A stretch of 39,442 bases of DNA from CAZBWS01 sp964495705 (GTDB lineage: Bacteria > Pseudomonadota > Gammaproteobacteria > HTCC5015), in contig CAZBWS010000011.1 of assembly GCA_964495705.1 (NCBI GenBank), positions 1 to 39,442 of the forward strand, given 5' to 3'. The notes beneath the pieces are model-generated. The model saw only the letters and a program-made list of their open reading frames with translations. It ran no database searches and had not been told where the DNA came from. Both the position numbers and the translations under genes were made by a program. Below are positions 25,326 through 34,432 of the stretch, piece after piece (position 1 is the stretch's first letter; each line of letters begins with the position of its first letter).

Positions 25326-27212
25326 CTAGCTAACATCCGCCAAATCACCCTTATCTTCCAACCACCGCTTCCGATCCGCCGCCCTCTTCTTAGACAACAA
25401 CATATCAAACACACTATGGGCCTTGTCTTCTGCGCTCACGGTCAGCTGGATCAAACGACGGGTATCGGGGTGGATAGATGTTTCGCGCAACTGGCCTGGG
25501 TTCATTTCACCCAAGCCCTTAAAGCGGGTGATGCTAATTTTGCCTTTTTTCTTTTCCGCCTCAAGGCGGTCGAGGATGCCCTCGCGCTCCGCTTCGTCAA
25601 CGGCGTAGAACACTTCTTTGCCGCAATCTACACGATACAAAGGAGGCATTGCGCAATAGATATGACCGTTCTCAACTAATGCGGGGAAGTGACGCAAGAA
25701 TAGTGCGCAGATCAATGTGGCGATGTGGGCGCCGTCGGAGTCCGCATCGGCGAGGATGCAAACTTTGCCGTAGCGCAGATTGCTCAAGTCGGTGCTGCCT
25801 GGATCGACACCCAGGGCGATAGAGATATTGTGGACTTCTTCAGAGCCTAAAATTTGATCGACATCCACTTCCCAAGTATTCAAGATCTTGCCGCGCAGGG
25901 GCATGATGGCTTGGTATTCGCGCTCACGCGCCTGCTTGGCTGAACCACCCGCTGAGTCACCCTCCACTAAAAATATTTCCGTGATCGCTGGATCGGTTGA
26001 GGAGCAGTCTGCCAATTTTCCTGGCAACGCTGGCCCCGAGGTGACCTTTTTACGGATGACTTTCTTCGCCGAGCGCATACGGCGCTGAGCTGAGCTGATC
26101 GCCATTTGTGCCAGGGCTTCGCCAATATCCGCATGCTGATTCAGATACAGACTAAAGCTGTCTTTCACCACGCCCGAAACAAAGGCAGCGGTTTCACGGG
26201 AAGAAAGTCGTTCTTTGGTCTGCCCTGAAAATTGTGGGTCCTGCATCTTCACCGACAACACAAAACTAACCTTGTCCCAGACATCGTCAGGGGTGAGCTT
26301 TACGCCGCGGGGAATGAGATTGCGGAACTCACAAAACTCACGAATCGCTTCAGTTAAGCCCGTGCGTAAGCCGTTTACATGGGTTCCGCCCTGGGCGGTA
26401 GGAATCAAGTTCACATAGGACTCTTGTACTGCTTCTCCGCCCTCTGGTAGCCATAGTAAGGCCCAGTCTACCGCTTCTTTCTCGGAGGCTAAGGAGCCCA
26501 CGAAGGGCTCGGTGGGCAGCATTTCCCAACCCTGTAACGCTTCCATCAGATAGTCTTGCAGGCCATCCTCGTAACACCATTCCAGCTTTTCGCCCGATTT
26601 TTCGTCCTTGAACTTGACCGTCAAGCCTGGGCACAGCACCGCCTTGGCGCGCAGTAAATGCTTCAATCGCGTTATAGAATAGTTCGCCGAATCGAAGTAT
26701 TGGGGGTCAGCCCAAAAGCGCACCGTCGTACCGGTATTGCGCGCACCAACACTGTCGGTAACCACTAAGTCAGATGCCTTATCGCCATTTTCAAAGGCAA
26801 TGTGATGTAGCTTGGCATCGCGTTTAATATGTATATCAACACGGGTCGACAAGGCGTTTACGACAGAAATACCCACCCCGTGCAAACCGCCGGAGAAGTT
26901 GTAGTTGCTGTTGTTGAACTTGCCCCCCGCGTGTAGCTTGGTCAGGATTAGCTCCACACCTGGCACCCCTTCTTCAGGGTGAATATCCACTGGCATACCG
27001 CGACCATCGTCCACCACTTCCAGCGAGCCGTCTTTAAATACGGTGATCTCGATCTTTTTAGCGTGGCCCGCCATAGCCTCGTCTACGGAGTTATCGATCA
27101 CTTCCTGCGCCAAATGATTGGGCCGGGCTGTATCGGTATACATGCCAGGGCGTTTTTTAACGGGGTCTAGGCCACTGAGAACCTCAATATCGGATGCGCT
27201 GTAATCGCTCAT
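25326..27212 (-). CDS. parE: DNA topoisomerase IV subunit B
   Basis: A 628-residue ATPase subunit. The GHKL ATP-binding site is visible as EVIDNSVDEA, DDGRGMPV and a Gly-rich GGLHGVGISVVNAL lid. The TOPRIM domain has LVEGDSAGGSAKQAR and DADSDGAHI. The length of about 630 residues and lack of the GyrB insertion support ParE over GyrB. The ATG at 27212 opens the minus-strand set parE, small protein, abgT, parC, small membrane protein. It is divergent from the AddA-like gene across a repeat-containing 173-base spacer. Confidence 0.96.
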   Translation of the reverse strand: MSDYSASDIEVLSGLDPVKKRPGMYTDTARPNHLAQEVIDNSVDEAMAGHAKKIEITVFKDGSLEVVDDGRGMPVDIHPEEGVPGVELILTKLHAGGKFNNSNYNFSGGLHGVGISVVNALSTRVDIHIKRDAKLHHIAFENGDKASDLVVTDSVGARNTGTTVRFWADPQYFDSANYSITRLKHLLRAKAVLCPGLTVKFKDEKSGEKLEWCYEDGLQDYLMEALQGWEMLPTEPFVGSLASEKEAVDWALLWLPEGGEAVQESYVNLIPTAQGGTHVNGLRTGLTEAIREFCEFRNLIPRGVKLTPDDVWDKVSFVLSVKMQDPQFSGQTKERLSSRETAAFVSGVVKDSFSLYLNQHADIGEALAQMAISSAQRRMRSAKKVIRKKVTSGPALPGKLADCSSTDPAITEIFLVEGDSAGGSAKQAREREYQAIMPLRGKILNTWEVDVDQILGSEEVHNISIALGVDPGSTDLSNLRYGKVCILADADSDGAHIATLICALFLRHFPALVENGHIYCAMPPLYRVDCGKEVFYAVDEAEREGILDRLEAEKKKGKISITRFKGLGEMNPGQLRETSIHPDTRRLIQLTVSAEDKAHSVFDMLLSKKRAADRKRWLEDKGDLADVS

Positions 27213-27292
27213 GCTTAAATTTGTCTAGCTACTAAATATAGTGTCTGATGATGCCAGAAATGCTAGATGTTGGGAATGACTGTTTGACCTGT

Positions 27293-27356
27293 GTAGGAGT
27301 CCTTTACAAGGGCGAAAGCTATATTTAAGAAAATCGCCTTTACAAAAGGCTCCTAC
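27293..27356. repeat. REP/BIME-like inverted repeat between parE and the helicase gene
   Basis: Arms at 27293-27315 and 27334-27356 begin with GTAGGAG and end in its complement CTCCTAC. Each has an inner mini-hairpin (CCTTT..AAGG) and the GGCGA terminus seen in the 23359-23417 pair. The two arms are diverged from each other, but each keeps self-pairing, as REP units do. Confidence 0.75.
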
Positions 27357-27385
27357 AAGCTCTGCAATGTGGCAAAATCCCCTGC

Positions 27386-30300
27386 ATGGACATCAACCCC
27401 CTCAATGCCGCCAACCCTTTTCGCAATGCCACCGTTTCCGCCTCAGCGGGAACCGGCAAAACATGGATGCTGACCACCCGCATTATTCGCCTGCTGCTGG
27501 CGGATGCGCCGCCCTCCAGTATTTTAGCCATTACTTTTACTCGCAAGGCCGCGGGGGAGATGCGTGAACGTGTTTCTGACCGCTTATTAGAGCTGAGCCA
27601 ATGTAATGATGAGCAGCGCGCAGAGCTATTGACCATGATGGGGGAAGCGGTGGATGCGGATAGCTTACACAAGGCCAAGAATTTATATTGGCAATTATTA
27701 GAGTCGTCCGAAACTATCCGCATCACCACCTTCCACTCCTTTTGTCAGGATATCTTGCAAGGCTTCCCCCTAGAGGCAGAAGTACCCGCAGGTTTTGAGC
27801 TGTTGCAACAAGCAGGGCTGACTATGGACATAGCCTGGGACCAGCTAACCCGCGAAGCAACCCTGCACCCTGAAGGCAATATTGCCCTTGCCCTAGACCA
27901 ACTGTTTGGCCACTTAAACACCTTATTTACTACCCAGAAAGCCCTATATAGCTTTGTGAACCAACGCACGGATTGGTGGGCCTATACCGAAGGGCAAGAA
28001 AACCCTTTGGGTTGGGCTATTGAGCAGCTTAAGCTGCAACTTGAAGTACCAGAAGCCCCTTTTGCCTTAATTGAATCCCTAGATTCTTCTCTAGCTCTTT
28101 TTGCAGAGCAGTTAAATTTACGCAAAGCGAATGCCAGTATTGGCAAGTTTTTGACAGCGATCGGCGAAGCGAGACTGGCCATTGGGGTGAGCGATTATCA
28201 GCAAGCTTATGCTCAGCTTACCGCCGCCTTATTAACCAAAGACTTCAAGCCACGCGCCTATAAACACACAGGGGTACTCGATAAAGAGTTAAAAGGCACA
28301 GCCGCTGATCACGTAGCGCTGTTTAATGACATTTGCGCTAACCTACTGCGTGTACGCGAAAGTATACTGCGCCAGCAAGCTCTAAAGCTAAACACCGCTT
28401 GGTATACGATCGGTCATCAACTCATTCAAATTTACCAACAGCTCAAAGAACAACGCCGCCAATTAGACTTTGGCGATTTAGAATGGAAAACCTATGAGTT
28501 ACTGCACAATGGGGATAATGCAGACTGGGTGCAATACAAGCTAGACCAGCGTATCAATCATTTGCTCTTTGATGAATTTCAAGACACTAACCCAACACAG
28601 TGGCAACTAGTCAGGCCCCTATTAGAAGAGTTGGCGGCCAGCGAACATGAACGCCATCGCAGCGTGTTTTTAGTCGGTGACGTCAAACAATCTATTTATA
28701 GCTTTCGCCGCGCCAACCCCGAACTGCAAGTACAGGCCAGCCATTGGTTACAAGAGCACTTGAACGCAGATGACTATCCTCTGAACTTGTCGCGGCGCTC
28801 CTCACCAACAGTAATTGACAGTGTAAACCACATTTTTGAACAGCCCTTACTACGCGAACGCTTGCCCAGCTTTGCCGAGCATGGAACCTATCAAAAAGAG
28901 CTGTGGGGGCGCTTTGAACTGCACCCCTTAGTCACCTCAGAAAAACCTGAAGAAACAGAAGTCATTGCAGGTGAGAATCTGCGCAACCCGTTAACCACTG
29001 CGCGTATTGATGTAAAACGCGACCACCATTATCGTGAAGGCGTACTCATTGCAAAACGCATTCAAAACTTGGTCGCCCAACATATCCGCATCAACGGCAG
29101 TGATGATATTCTAGGTTACGGTGACATCTATATATTATTAAAAAGCCGTAGTCATGCAGCAGACTATGAAAAGGCTCTGCGCGATCACGGCATTCCCTAT
29201 ATTGGCACGGAGAAAGGCACTTTCTTGGATAACATGGAGGTGCAAGACATGGAGGCCTTGCTCAACTTTTTGAACATGCCCTTTGACAATCACCGCCTAG
29301 CCGTTATTTTGCGTAGCCCGTTATTTCATGTCGATCACACAGATTTAATCGCATTGGCTCACGTTAAAGAATATAAAAACTGGTGGCAGCGGGTAGAGTA
29401 TTTAGCCACTCAAGGGCTTGCTAGCACAGCCTTACAAACAGCCTATTCCCGAATCAGTGACTGGTTAGAAAAAACACCACAATTACCGGTACATGATCTA
29501 TTAGATTATATTTACCACACAGGCCAAGTCATTCAGTTGTATACCGGCGCAGTGAAAGCAGAAAAAGTCGATCGCACGCGCTCTAACTTAATCCGCTTTT
29601 TAGAGATGGCCCTAGAAATTGATAGCGGCCGCTACCCTAGCCTTACACGCTTTCTTGACCAGTTAAAACGTTTGCGAAATAAAGATAGCGCGACCGACAA
29701 GCCAGACAACGCACAGTCCAGCGGTCAGGATGCCAGGGTGCAGTTCTTGACCATTCATGCCTCCAAGGGGCTAGAAGCACCAGTCATCTTTATGGCAGAT
29801 TGCTTTAGCGGAGACAGCAATAAAGAGGCTTGGTCGCCACTGGTCAATTGGCCTTCAGATCAAGATCGCCCAACACACTTCATGCTAACACCGCGCAAAC
29901 AAGACATCTGCACAACTCATGCAGAGTTAATGAAAATCAAGGCGCAAAGAGAAAGCTTGGAAAACGCAAATTTGCTCTATGTTGCTCTCACCCGAGCAAA
30001 ACATATGCTCATTATCACCGCTAGCTGTCGAGATGAAATTGCCGAGACGGAAAAAGATAACTGGTACCAGATTATCCAACAAGGTATTCAAGGCCACGCC
30101 ACTGACGTTGATGGCGTACTTCAACTGGAAAATGGCGTACTTGATTTTTCAGTTGTAGAAAAAAACCCACAATCAGCCCAGCAAAATGACCTAGATTTAG
30201 CCCCTCCATTTGACTGGTCTCCTGTACTGCCCCCTATTGCTAAAAAAATGGATATTGCTCCCAGTAAAATAGACGAACAGTTTGAAGCGGGGAGCGGTGA

Positions 30301-30763
30301 TGAATACGCCATGCAACGAGGTAACTATATTCATGGGCTACTGGAACAACAAACCGCGCCCGCTCCCTTTTATACCGAGATAAAAAGCGAGCTTCCAGAG
30401 GCTATCCGCATAGAATGCCAAGCAGAGGTCAGTGCCCTATTAAGCGATGCAAAATTAGCTTTTCTATTTGATTCGCAGCAATACACCGAGGCTAAGAAGG
30501 AAGTCGACCTCCAGTACCCCACAGCGAGTGGGCAATATGTCTATGGAATTATTGACCGCCTCGTCATCACCCACGAGAAAGTCATTATCATTGACTACAA
30601 AACGCACCAGCATGTGACCGCCAATAATGCGGATAAGCTTGCCGAGCACTATCGTGCACAACTGCAATATTATGTAGAGGGTATTCAAGAAATTTATAGT
30701 GCTAAAAAAATAACAGCTGGAATTTTATTTACCCACAATAGACAGTGGCTTGAAATTATCTAA
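27386..30763 (+). CDS. AddA/RecB-like UvrD-family helicase with C-terminal nuclease domain
   Basis: A 1125-residue superfamily 1 helicase. Motifs in order: Walker A SASAGTGKT (about 19-27), Ia AITFTRKAA, II LLFDEFQDT (near 395), III GDVKQSIYSFRRA (near 432), V FLTIHASKGLE (near 790), VI LLYVALTRAKH (near 867). The C terminus has a PD-(D/E)XK exonuclease: RGNYIHGLLE, then GIIDRLV...IIIDYKTH. This is the AddA layout for processing DNA double-strand ends. The usual partner AddB, with an iron-sulfur nuclease, is not adjacent here. The gene ends at a strong terminator. The ATG has no clear ribosome site. Confidence 0.9.
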   Translation: MDINPLNAANPFRNATVSASAGTGKTWMLTTRIIRLLLADAPPSSILAITFTRKAAGEMRERVSDRLLELSQCNDEQRAELLTMMGEAVDADSLHKAKNLYWQLLESSETIRITTFHSFCQDILQGFPLEAEVPAGFELLQQAGLTMDIAWDQLTREATLHPEGNIALALDQLFGHLNTLFTTQKALYSFVNQRTDWWAYTEGQENPLGWAIEQLKLQLEVPEAPFALIESLDSSLALFAEQLNLRKANASIGKFLTAIGEARLAIGVSDYQQAYAQLTAALLTKDFKPRAYKHTGVLDKELKGTAADHVALFNDICANLLRVRESILRQQALKLNTAWYTIGHQLIQIYQQLKEQRRQLDFGDLEWKTYELLHNGDNADWVQYKLDQRINHLLFDEFQDTNPTQWQLVRPLLEELAASEHERHRSVFLVGDVKQSIYSFRRANPELQVQASHWLQEHLNADDYPLNLSRRSSPTVIDSVNHIFEQPLLRERLPSFAEHGTYQKELWGRFELHPLVTSEKPEETEVIAGENLRNPLTTARIDVKRDHHYREGVLIAKRIQNLVAQHIRINGSDDILGYGDIYILLKSRSHAADYEKALRDHGIPYIGTEKGTFLDNMEVQDMEALLNFLNMPFDNHRLAVILRSPLFHVDHTDLIALAHVKEYKNWWQRVEYLATQGLASTALQTAYSRISDWLEKTPQLPVHDLLDYIYHTGQVIQLYTGAVKAEKVDRTRSNLIRFLEMALEIDSGRYPSLTRFLDQLKRLRNKDSATDKPDNAQSSGQDARVQFLTIHASKGLEAPVIFMADCFSGDSNKEAWSPLVNWPSDQDRPTHFMLTPRKQDICTTHAELMKIKAQRESLENANLLYVALTRAKHMLIITASCRDEIAETEKDNWYQIIQQGIQGHATDVDGVLQLENGVLDFSVVEKNPQSAQQNDLDLAPPFDWSPVLPPIAKKMDIAPSKIDEQFEAGSGDEYAMQRGNYIHGLLEQQTAPAPFYTEIKSELPEAIRIECQAEVSALLSDAKLAFLFDSQQYTEAKKEVDLQYPTASGQYVYGIIDRLVITHEKVIIIDYKTHQHVTANNADKLAEHYRAQLQYYVEGIQEIYSAKKITAGILFTHNRQWLEII

Positions 30764-30767
30764 CAGA

Positions 30768-30803
30768 GATAAAAAAGGCCGGATAATACCGGCCTTTTTT
30801 ATC
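30768..30803. terminator. bidirectional Rho-independent terminator
   Basis: Perfect 15-base arms GATAAAAAAGGCCGG (30768-30782) and CCGGCCTTTTTTATC (30789-30803) enclose ATAATA. The GC-rich stem is flanked by A-run and T-run, so it works in both directions. It separates the convergent helicase and dsbC genes. Confidence 0.95.
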
Positions 30804-30822
30804 TAGTCTATGCAGCTTATTT

Positions 30823-31566
30823 CTATTCGGTTTCTTCTGCCGCTTCAGTCAGTAACTGCGCATACAACTGATCTGCAGGGCGATAACCATTGATACGTGA
30901 GCCATTGCCCGTAAAGATCAGCGGTGTACCGGTTAAGCCAACTTGTTGACCTAAAGCAATATGTTCTTTGATCGGGTTTTCACACGTTTTAGATTCAACT
31001 GATTTCCCAGACTTCACACGCGTCATAGCCGTCTGCTTATCTTTCGCACACCAAATATTTTCCAATTTCTTGGCACTATTGGATGCTAGACCCGCACGAG
31101 GGTAAAGGAAGTAACGCACTTCAACCCCTTTTTCATTCAATGCAGGTACTTCTTTATGCAGCTTTCGGCAAAAGCCACAGTCCACATCAGTGAATACATT
31201 GAGAACATATTTGGCACCCGACTTAGGCGTGAAGGCCAAGTAATCCTTCTTCTTCATGCCGTCAAATGCTGCAGCACTCAATTTATTTCGCGTCTGGTCA
31301 GTCAGGTTGACTCGCTTCTCGTAATCGACAATATCCCCTTCAATCAGGTACTTCATATCCGCACTGAAGTAGGCAATTTGACCACCGACAATAACTTCAT
31401 ACATACCCGGGATGGGGGCAGGCTTGACTGACTGCACAGGCAAAGCGCCTAATTGAGCGCGAATATAAGCCTCTACTTCGGCATCTGTTTTGGCTTTTTT
31501 TTGGTTTTCAGCCAAGGCCGACGTCATCATTATTAAGCCGATTACGGCCGTTAAAAACTGTTTCAT
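30823..31566 (-). CDS. dsbC: periplasmic disulfide isomerase DsbC
   Basis: A 247-residue thioredoxin-fold protein. A signal peptide (1-19, cleavage after ALA) is followed by an N-terminal dimerisation domain (about 25-80), a linker helix and a catalytic domain with CGFC (Cys130, Cys133) and the cis-Pro loop GTPLIF. It reshuffles wrong disulfides in the periplasm and is normally reduced by DsbD. I use the ATG at 31566 with GAGG upstream; an in-frame TTG at 31578 is unlikely. It lies just downstream of xerD, the usual gammaproteobacterial order. Confidence 0.95.
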   Translation of the reverse strand: MKQFLTAVIGLIMMTSALAENQKKAKTDAEVEAYIRAQLGALPVQSVKPAPIPGMYEVIVGGQIAYFSADMKYLIEGDIVDYEKRVNLTDQTRNKLSAAAFDGMKKKDYLAFTPKSGAKYVLNVFTDVDCGFCRKLHKEVPALNEKGVEVRYFLYPRAGLASNSAKKLENIWCAKDKQTAMTRVKSGKSVESKTCENPIKEHIALGQQVGLTGTPLIFTGNGSRINGYRPADQLYAQLLTEAAEETE

Positions 31567-31635
31567 TGTAAACCTCAATTTGTATCGATAGCCCTATGAC
31601 CACCAGAACAGGGGATCATTCCCCATCATTTGTAA

Positions 31636-32547
31636 TTAAGCCCGCGGATGATGTTGGCCATGAAAAGCCTTCAAACGCTCATTTGCGACGTGAGTATATA
31701 TCTGCGTAGTGGATAAATCACTGTGTCCTAGTAACATTTGTACTGACCGCAGATCAGCTCCGTGATTGAGAAGATGAGTGGCAAAGGCATGACGTAGTGT
31801 ATGGGGAGAAATATCACAATGTATTTGCGCATCAAAACTGTGTTTTTTTATAATATGCCACATAGCTTGGCGGGTAATCCCCCCGCCCCTGCGAGTAACA
31901 AATAAAAACGGTGTTGTAATGTCCTTACCCTTTAGTAAGTCCATGCGCGGGCCATTCAAGTATTGCTGTAACCAGTGTAAAGCCTCTTCACCAATGGGGA
32001 CTAAACGCTCCTTGTTGCCCTTGCCCATGACCTTAATAATGCCATGCTGGGTATTGATTTGCTCTAGGCGCAAAGTGACTAATTCACTTACTCGCAAACC
32101 ACTAGCGTAAAGCACCTCCAACATCAGGCGATCGCGAATACCGAGGTCTGACATTGTATCAGGGGCAGCTAGCAAATCATCAACCTGTTGCTCGCTAATA
32201 CTCTTGGGTAAGCGACCACCTATCTTTGGAGATTCTAGCAAGGCGGTAGGGTCTGCTTGTAAACGCCCTTCCCGTACCTGATAGCGATAGAAGCGCCGCA
32301 GCGTTGACAGCAGCCTGGCAGCGCTGCTGGGCTTCGATTTTAGATCAAATTTAAAAGCTAAATAATTCTGCAGATCAGCTTTTTTGGCCGCCATCAAATT
32401 ATGATTAGATTGTTGCAACCACTTGGCGAAATTTTTCAGGTCATTGGCATAGGAAGACAAGGTGTTTTTGCTTAAGCCATTCTCCATCCACAAGACATCC
32501 AAGAAGCTTTGTATCTCTAATTCGTGTTGCGGGCTTAAGGCCGTCAT
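31636..32547 (-). CDS. xerD: site-specific tyrosine recombinase XerD
   Basis: A 303-residue recombinase that resolves chromosome dimers at dif with XerC. A SAM-like N-terminal DNA-binding domain (about 10-95) precedes the catalytic domain. That has Arg in ASGLRVSELV, Lys in KGNKERLVP, the HTLRHAFATHLL box, LLGHSDLSTTQ and the nucleophile Tyr in QIYTHV. Its ATG directly abuts the stop of the SIMPL gene, and dsbC follows in the same direction. Sequence and dsbC linkage favour XerD over XerC. Confidence 0.94.
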   Translation of the reverse strand: MTALSPQHELEIQSFLDVLWMENGLSKNTLSSYANDLKNFAKWLQQSNHNLMAAKKADLQNYLAFKFDLKSKPSSAARLLSTLRRFYRYQVREGRLQADPTALLESPKIGGRLPKSISEQQVDDLLAAPDTMSDLGIRDRLMLEVLYASGLRVSELVTLRLEQINTQHGIIKVMGKGNKERLVPIGEEALHWLQQYLNGPRMDLLKGKDITTPFLFVTRRGGGITRQAMWHIIKKHSFDAQIHCDISPHTLRHAFATHLLNHGADLRSVQMLLGHSDLSTTQIYTHVANERLKAFHGQHHPRA

Positions 32548-33231
32548 CTATTGCTGCAGCTGAATTTGACCATTAACATTCACACTCAAGGTACTGCTTC
32601 CACCCTCAACCGCTGGGGCAGATTTTGACTCCATAGACATCAGTTTCATACGTGGTTGTGAACGATACCTAGGAGAATAACTACCCTGTGTATTCACCTG
32701 CATATTTACAATTTTGTAAGCGCCCGCCTGCATGTTTTTTCGCACCAAAGCAGCGCGTGACTTATACGCATCTAAAGCCTCAGAAACCAACTCGTCTTCA
32801 ACTTTTTTACGTGTTTTTTTGGTGGGTTCGAAACTCATGTTTTTGACTTGAAGCTTAGCTTGCAAGTCTAAAATCAAGTTAGATAGCTTTTCAAAATCCT
32901 CTGACTCAACCACCAATTGCTGTGAAGCACGCCACGCTTTAATTTTAGTTTTCTCATATACTGGGTACGTACTGTATTGCTGTGTTTCGTATTTGACGCC
33001 CTTCTGGGATTTCAGCTGAGCCAGTGCCCAGGACATATCCGCATTCACTTTCTGCGATACGTCTTTGGCTTTATTCGCCTGGTGTTCAACCATCAACTGA
33101 ACACGCATCAGATCATTTGGCACTTCGCGCTCCGCCTTGGCGCTCAAACCAATCACGTTATAATTCAGTTCTTCAGCATAAGGCGCTGTTGCCAGTATCA
33201 ATAAGCCCGCTAAACTTAGTATTTTTTTCAT
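32548..33231 (-). CDS. SIMPL domain (DUF541) periplasmic protein
   Basis: A 227-residue protein with a signal peptide (MKKILSLAGLLILATAPYA) followed by a SIMPL/DUF541 domain: the opening NVIGLSAKAEREVPNDLMRVQLMVE strand pattern and a closing VNVNGQIQLQ strand. Family members are periplasmic or outer-membrane proteins of unclear role, some linked to oxidative stress. The ATG follows AAGGAG at good spacing. The stop abuts the xerD ATG with no spacer. Confidence 0.85.
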   Translation of the reverse strand: MKKILSLAGLLILATAPYAEELNYNVIGLSAKAEREVPNDLMRVQLMVEHQANKAKDVSQKVNADMSWALAQLKSQKGVKYETQQYSTYPVYEKTKIKAWRASQQLVVESEDFEKLSNLILDLQAKLQVKNMSFEPTKKTRKKVEDELVSEALDAYKSRAALVRKNMQAGAYKIVNMQVNTQGSYSPRYRSQPRMKLMSMESKSAPAVEGGSSTLSVNVNGQIQLQQ

Positions 33232-33355
33232 ATGGCGCTCCTTTTTCTATTTCATTTTGATAATCCTATTACACACAAAGCCTACGAGCTAATTTAATCG
33301 TGAAATATCTTTAAATACAGTAGAATCAAACAACCTTAACAAATCAATCTAAGCC

Positions 33356-33784
33356 ATGCCTAGCATACTTGAGCAATACCCCTCCGCCACATTCCTACGC
33401 AGCTTCGGCTGTATTGTATACGACGCTTTTTTAATCACAGCGATTGAGTTTTTACTACTGTTAGTCGTAGGTAATATCCAAGAGCCGCTATTTGGCGCCC
33501 CCCTGCCAGATGCTGTCGTCATGCTATTGATGTATTTAACAGGTGCTTTCTTCTATGTATGGTGCTGGACCCACGGCGGTAAAACGCTGGGCATGACTGC
33601 ATGGCGCGTTGAAGTAAGATCGCATAGCGGAAAACCTATTGGCTATAAACAGGCTTGGATTCGTGCTTTGAGTGCTTGCTTAGGTCTGGCGAATCTTTGG
33701 AAATTGATCGACAAAAACAATATAGGGTGGCAGGACTATGCGAGTGGAACGGTAGCTGTGCATGATGCTGAGAGGGAGCTTTAG
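33356..33784 (+). CDS. RDD family membrane protein
   Basis: A 142-residue protein with two clear transmembrane segments (about 20-40 and 55-75). It carries the RDD pattern: Arg15 and Asp23 in RSFGCIVYDAF, then GKTLGMTAWRVEV and a C-terminal Asp in WQDYASGTVAV. Function in the family is mostly unknown; some members are linked to ion transport. It is divergent from the SIMPL gene over a 124-base AT-rich spacer and overlaps the convergent HTH gene by four bases. No ribosome site precedes the ATG. Confidence 0.85.
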   Translation: MPSILEQYPSATFLRSFGCIVYDAFLITAIEFLLLLVVGNIQEPLFGAPLPDAVVMLLMYLTGAFFYVWCWTHGGKTLGMTAWRVEVRSHSGKPIGYKQAWIRALSACLGLANLWKLIDKNNIGWQDYASGTVAVHDAEREL

Positions 33785-34425
33785 CTACTGCCCTTCTCCG
33801 CCCGCTCTTCTTTCTCCATCTTGGCAAACTCCAGCGCCATTTCAAAAGCGCTACGGGCAAATTCAATCACCTTTTCATGCTCAGACTCAGACAACTGGCG
33901 TGCTTCATCTCGGCTGCGATAGATATTAACCCATTGGCGATCCCGCTCTAGCATGGTTGGCAATTGCCCAAAGCCCCAATCTTCCATGACTACCCATAAC
34001 TGTGGGTTATAGCCGCGAATGACATTAACCACAAAGGGGATAGGGTCGTGACGAGCGAGCAAGGAGGTTAAGCGTACAATCAAGTCAAATGACAAGGTTG
34101 CCGTGCCTTGCTCAACCGCCTGTAGCAATGTTTTATCTTCTAGATCCAGAACTTCGTTGAGCTCTTCAATCGTCAATCCAGCAACCTGGCGCGCATCTTT
34201 CACCACCTCTCCTGCAGCTAGCATCCAATCGCGTTGTTCTGGGCTATAGTTTTTCAGCTGCTCGGCACTGAGGATAATGGTTTTTCCGACTTTAAAAGAC
34301 AAGCTGCCTGCCTTCTGGGCAATAGACTTCATCGCGCTTTTAGACAATCCTGCGGTTAACCCTGCCACTTGCCCCATTAGGGATTTTTCTGGCTTGTCCG
34401 TATTTCTATTGAGTTTTTCAGGCAT
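33781..34425 (-). CDS. XRE-like helix-turn-helix protein of unknown function
   Basis: About 214 residues. A central segment DARQVAGLTIEELNEVLDLE with LLQAVEQGTATLSFDLIVRLTSLL reads as an XRE-type helix-turn-helix at about 85-135. The N-terminal part is Ala/Ser/Lys-rich, and the C-terminal part is helical and charged (AKMEKEERAEKGSS). I chose the ATG at 34425 because AGAG lies five bases upstream; ATGs at 34443 and 34455 would overlap the patatin gene. It follows the patatin-like gene and is probably co-transcribed with lptFG. The target is unknown. Confidence 0.65.
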   Translation of the reverse strand: MPEKLNRNTDKPEKSLMGQVAGLTAGLSKSAMKSIAQKAGSLSFKVGKTIILSAEQLKNYSPEQRDWMLAAGEVVKDARQVAGLTIEELNEVLDLEDKTLLQAVEQGTATLSFDLIVRLTSLLARHDPIPFVVNVIRGYNPQLWVVMEDWGFGQLPTMLERDRQWVNIYRSRDEARQLSESEHEKVIEFARSAFEMALEFAKMEKEERAEKGSS

Positions 34426-34432
34426 GTCAGCT

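Noticed and set aside
31636..32547. Phage or integron integrase
   Set aside because: Length, motifs and position before dsbC fit housekeeping XerD.
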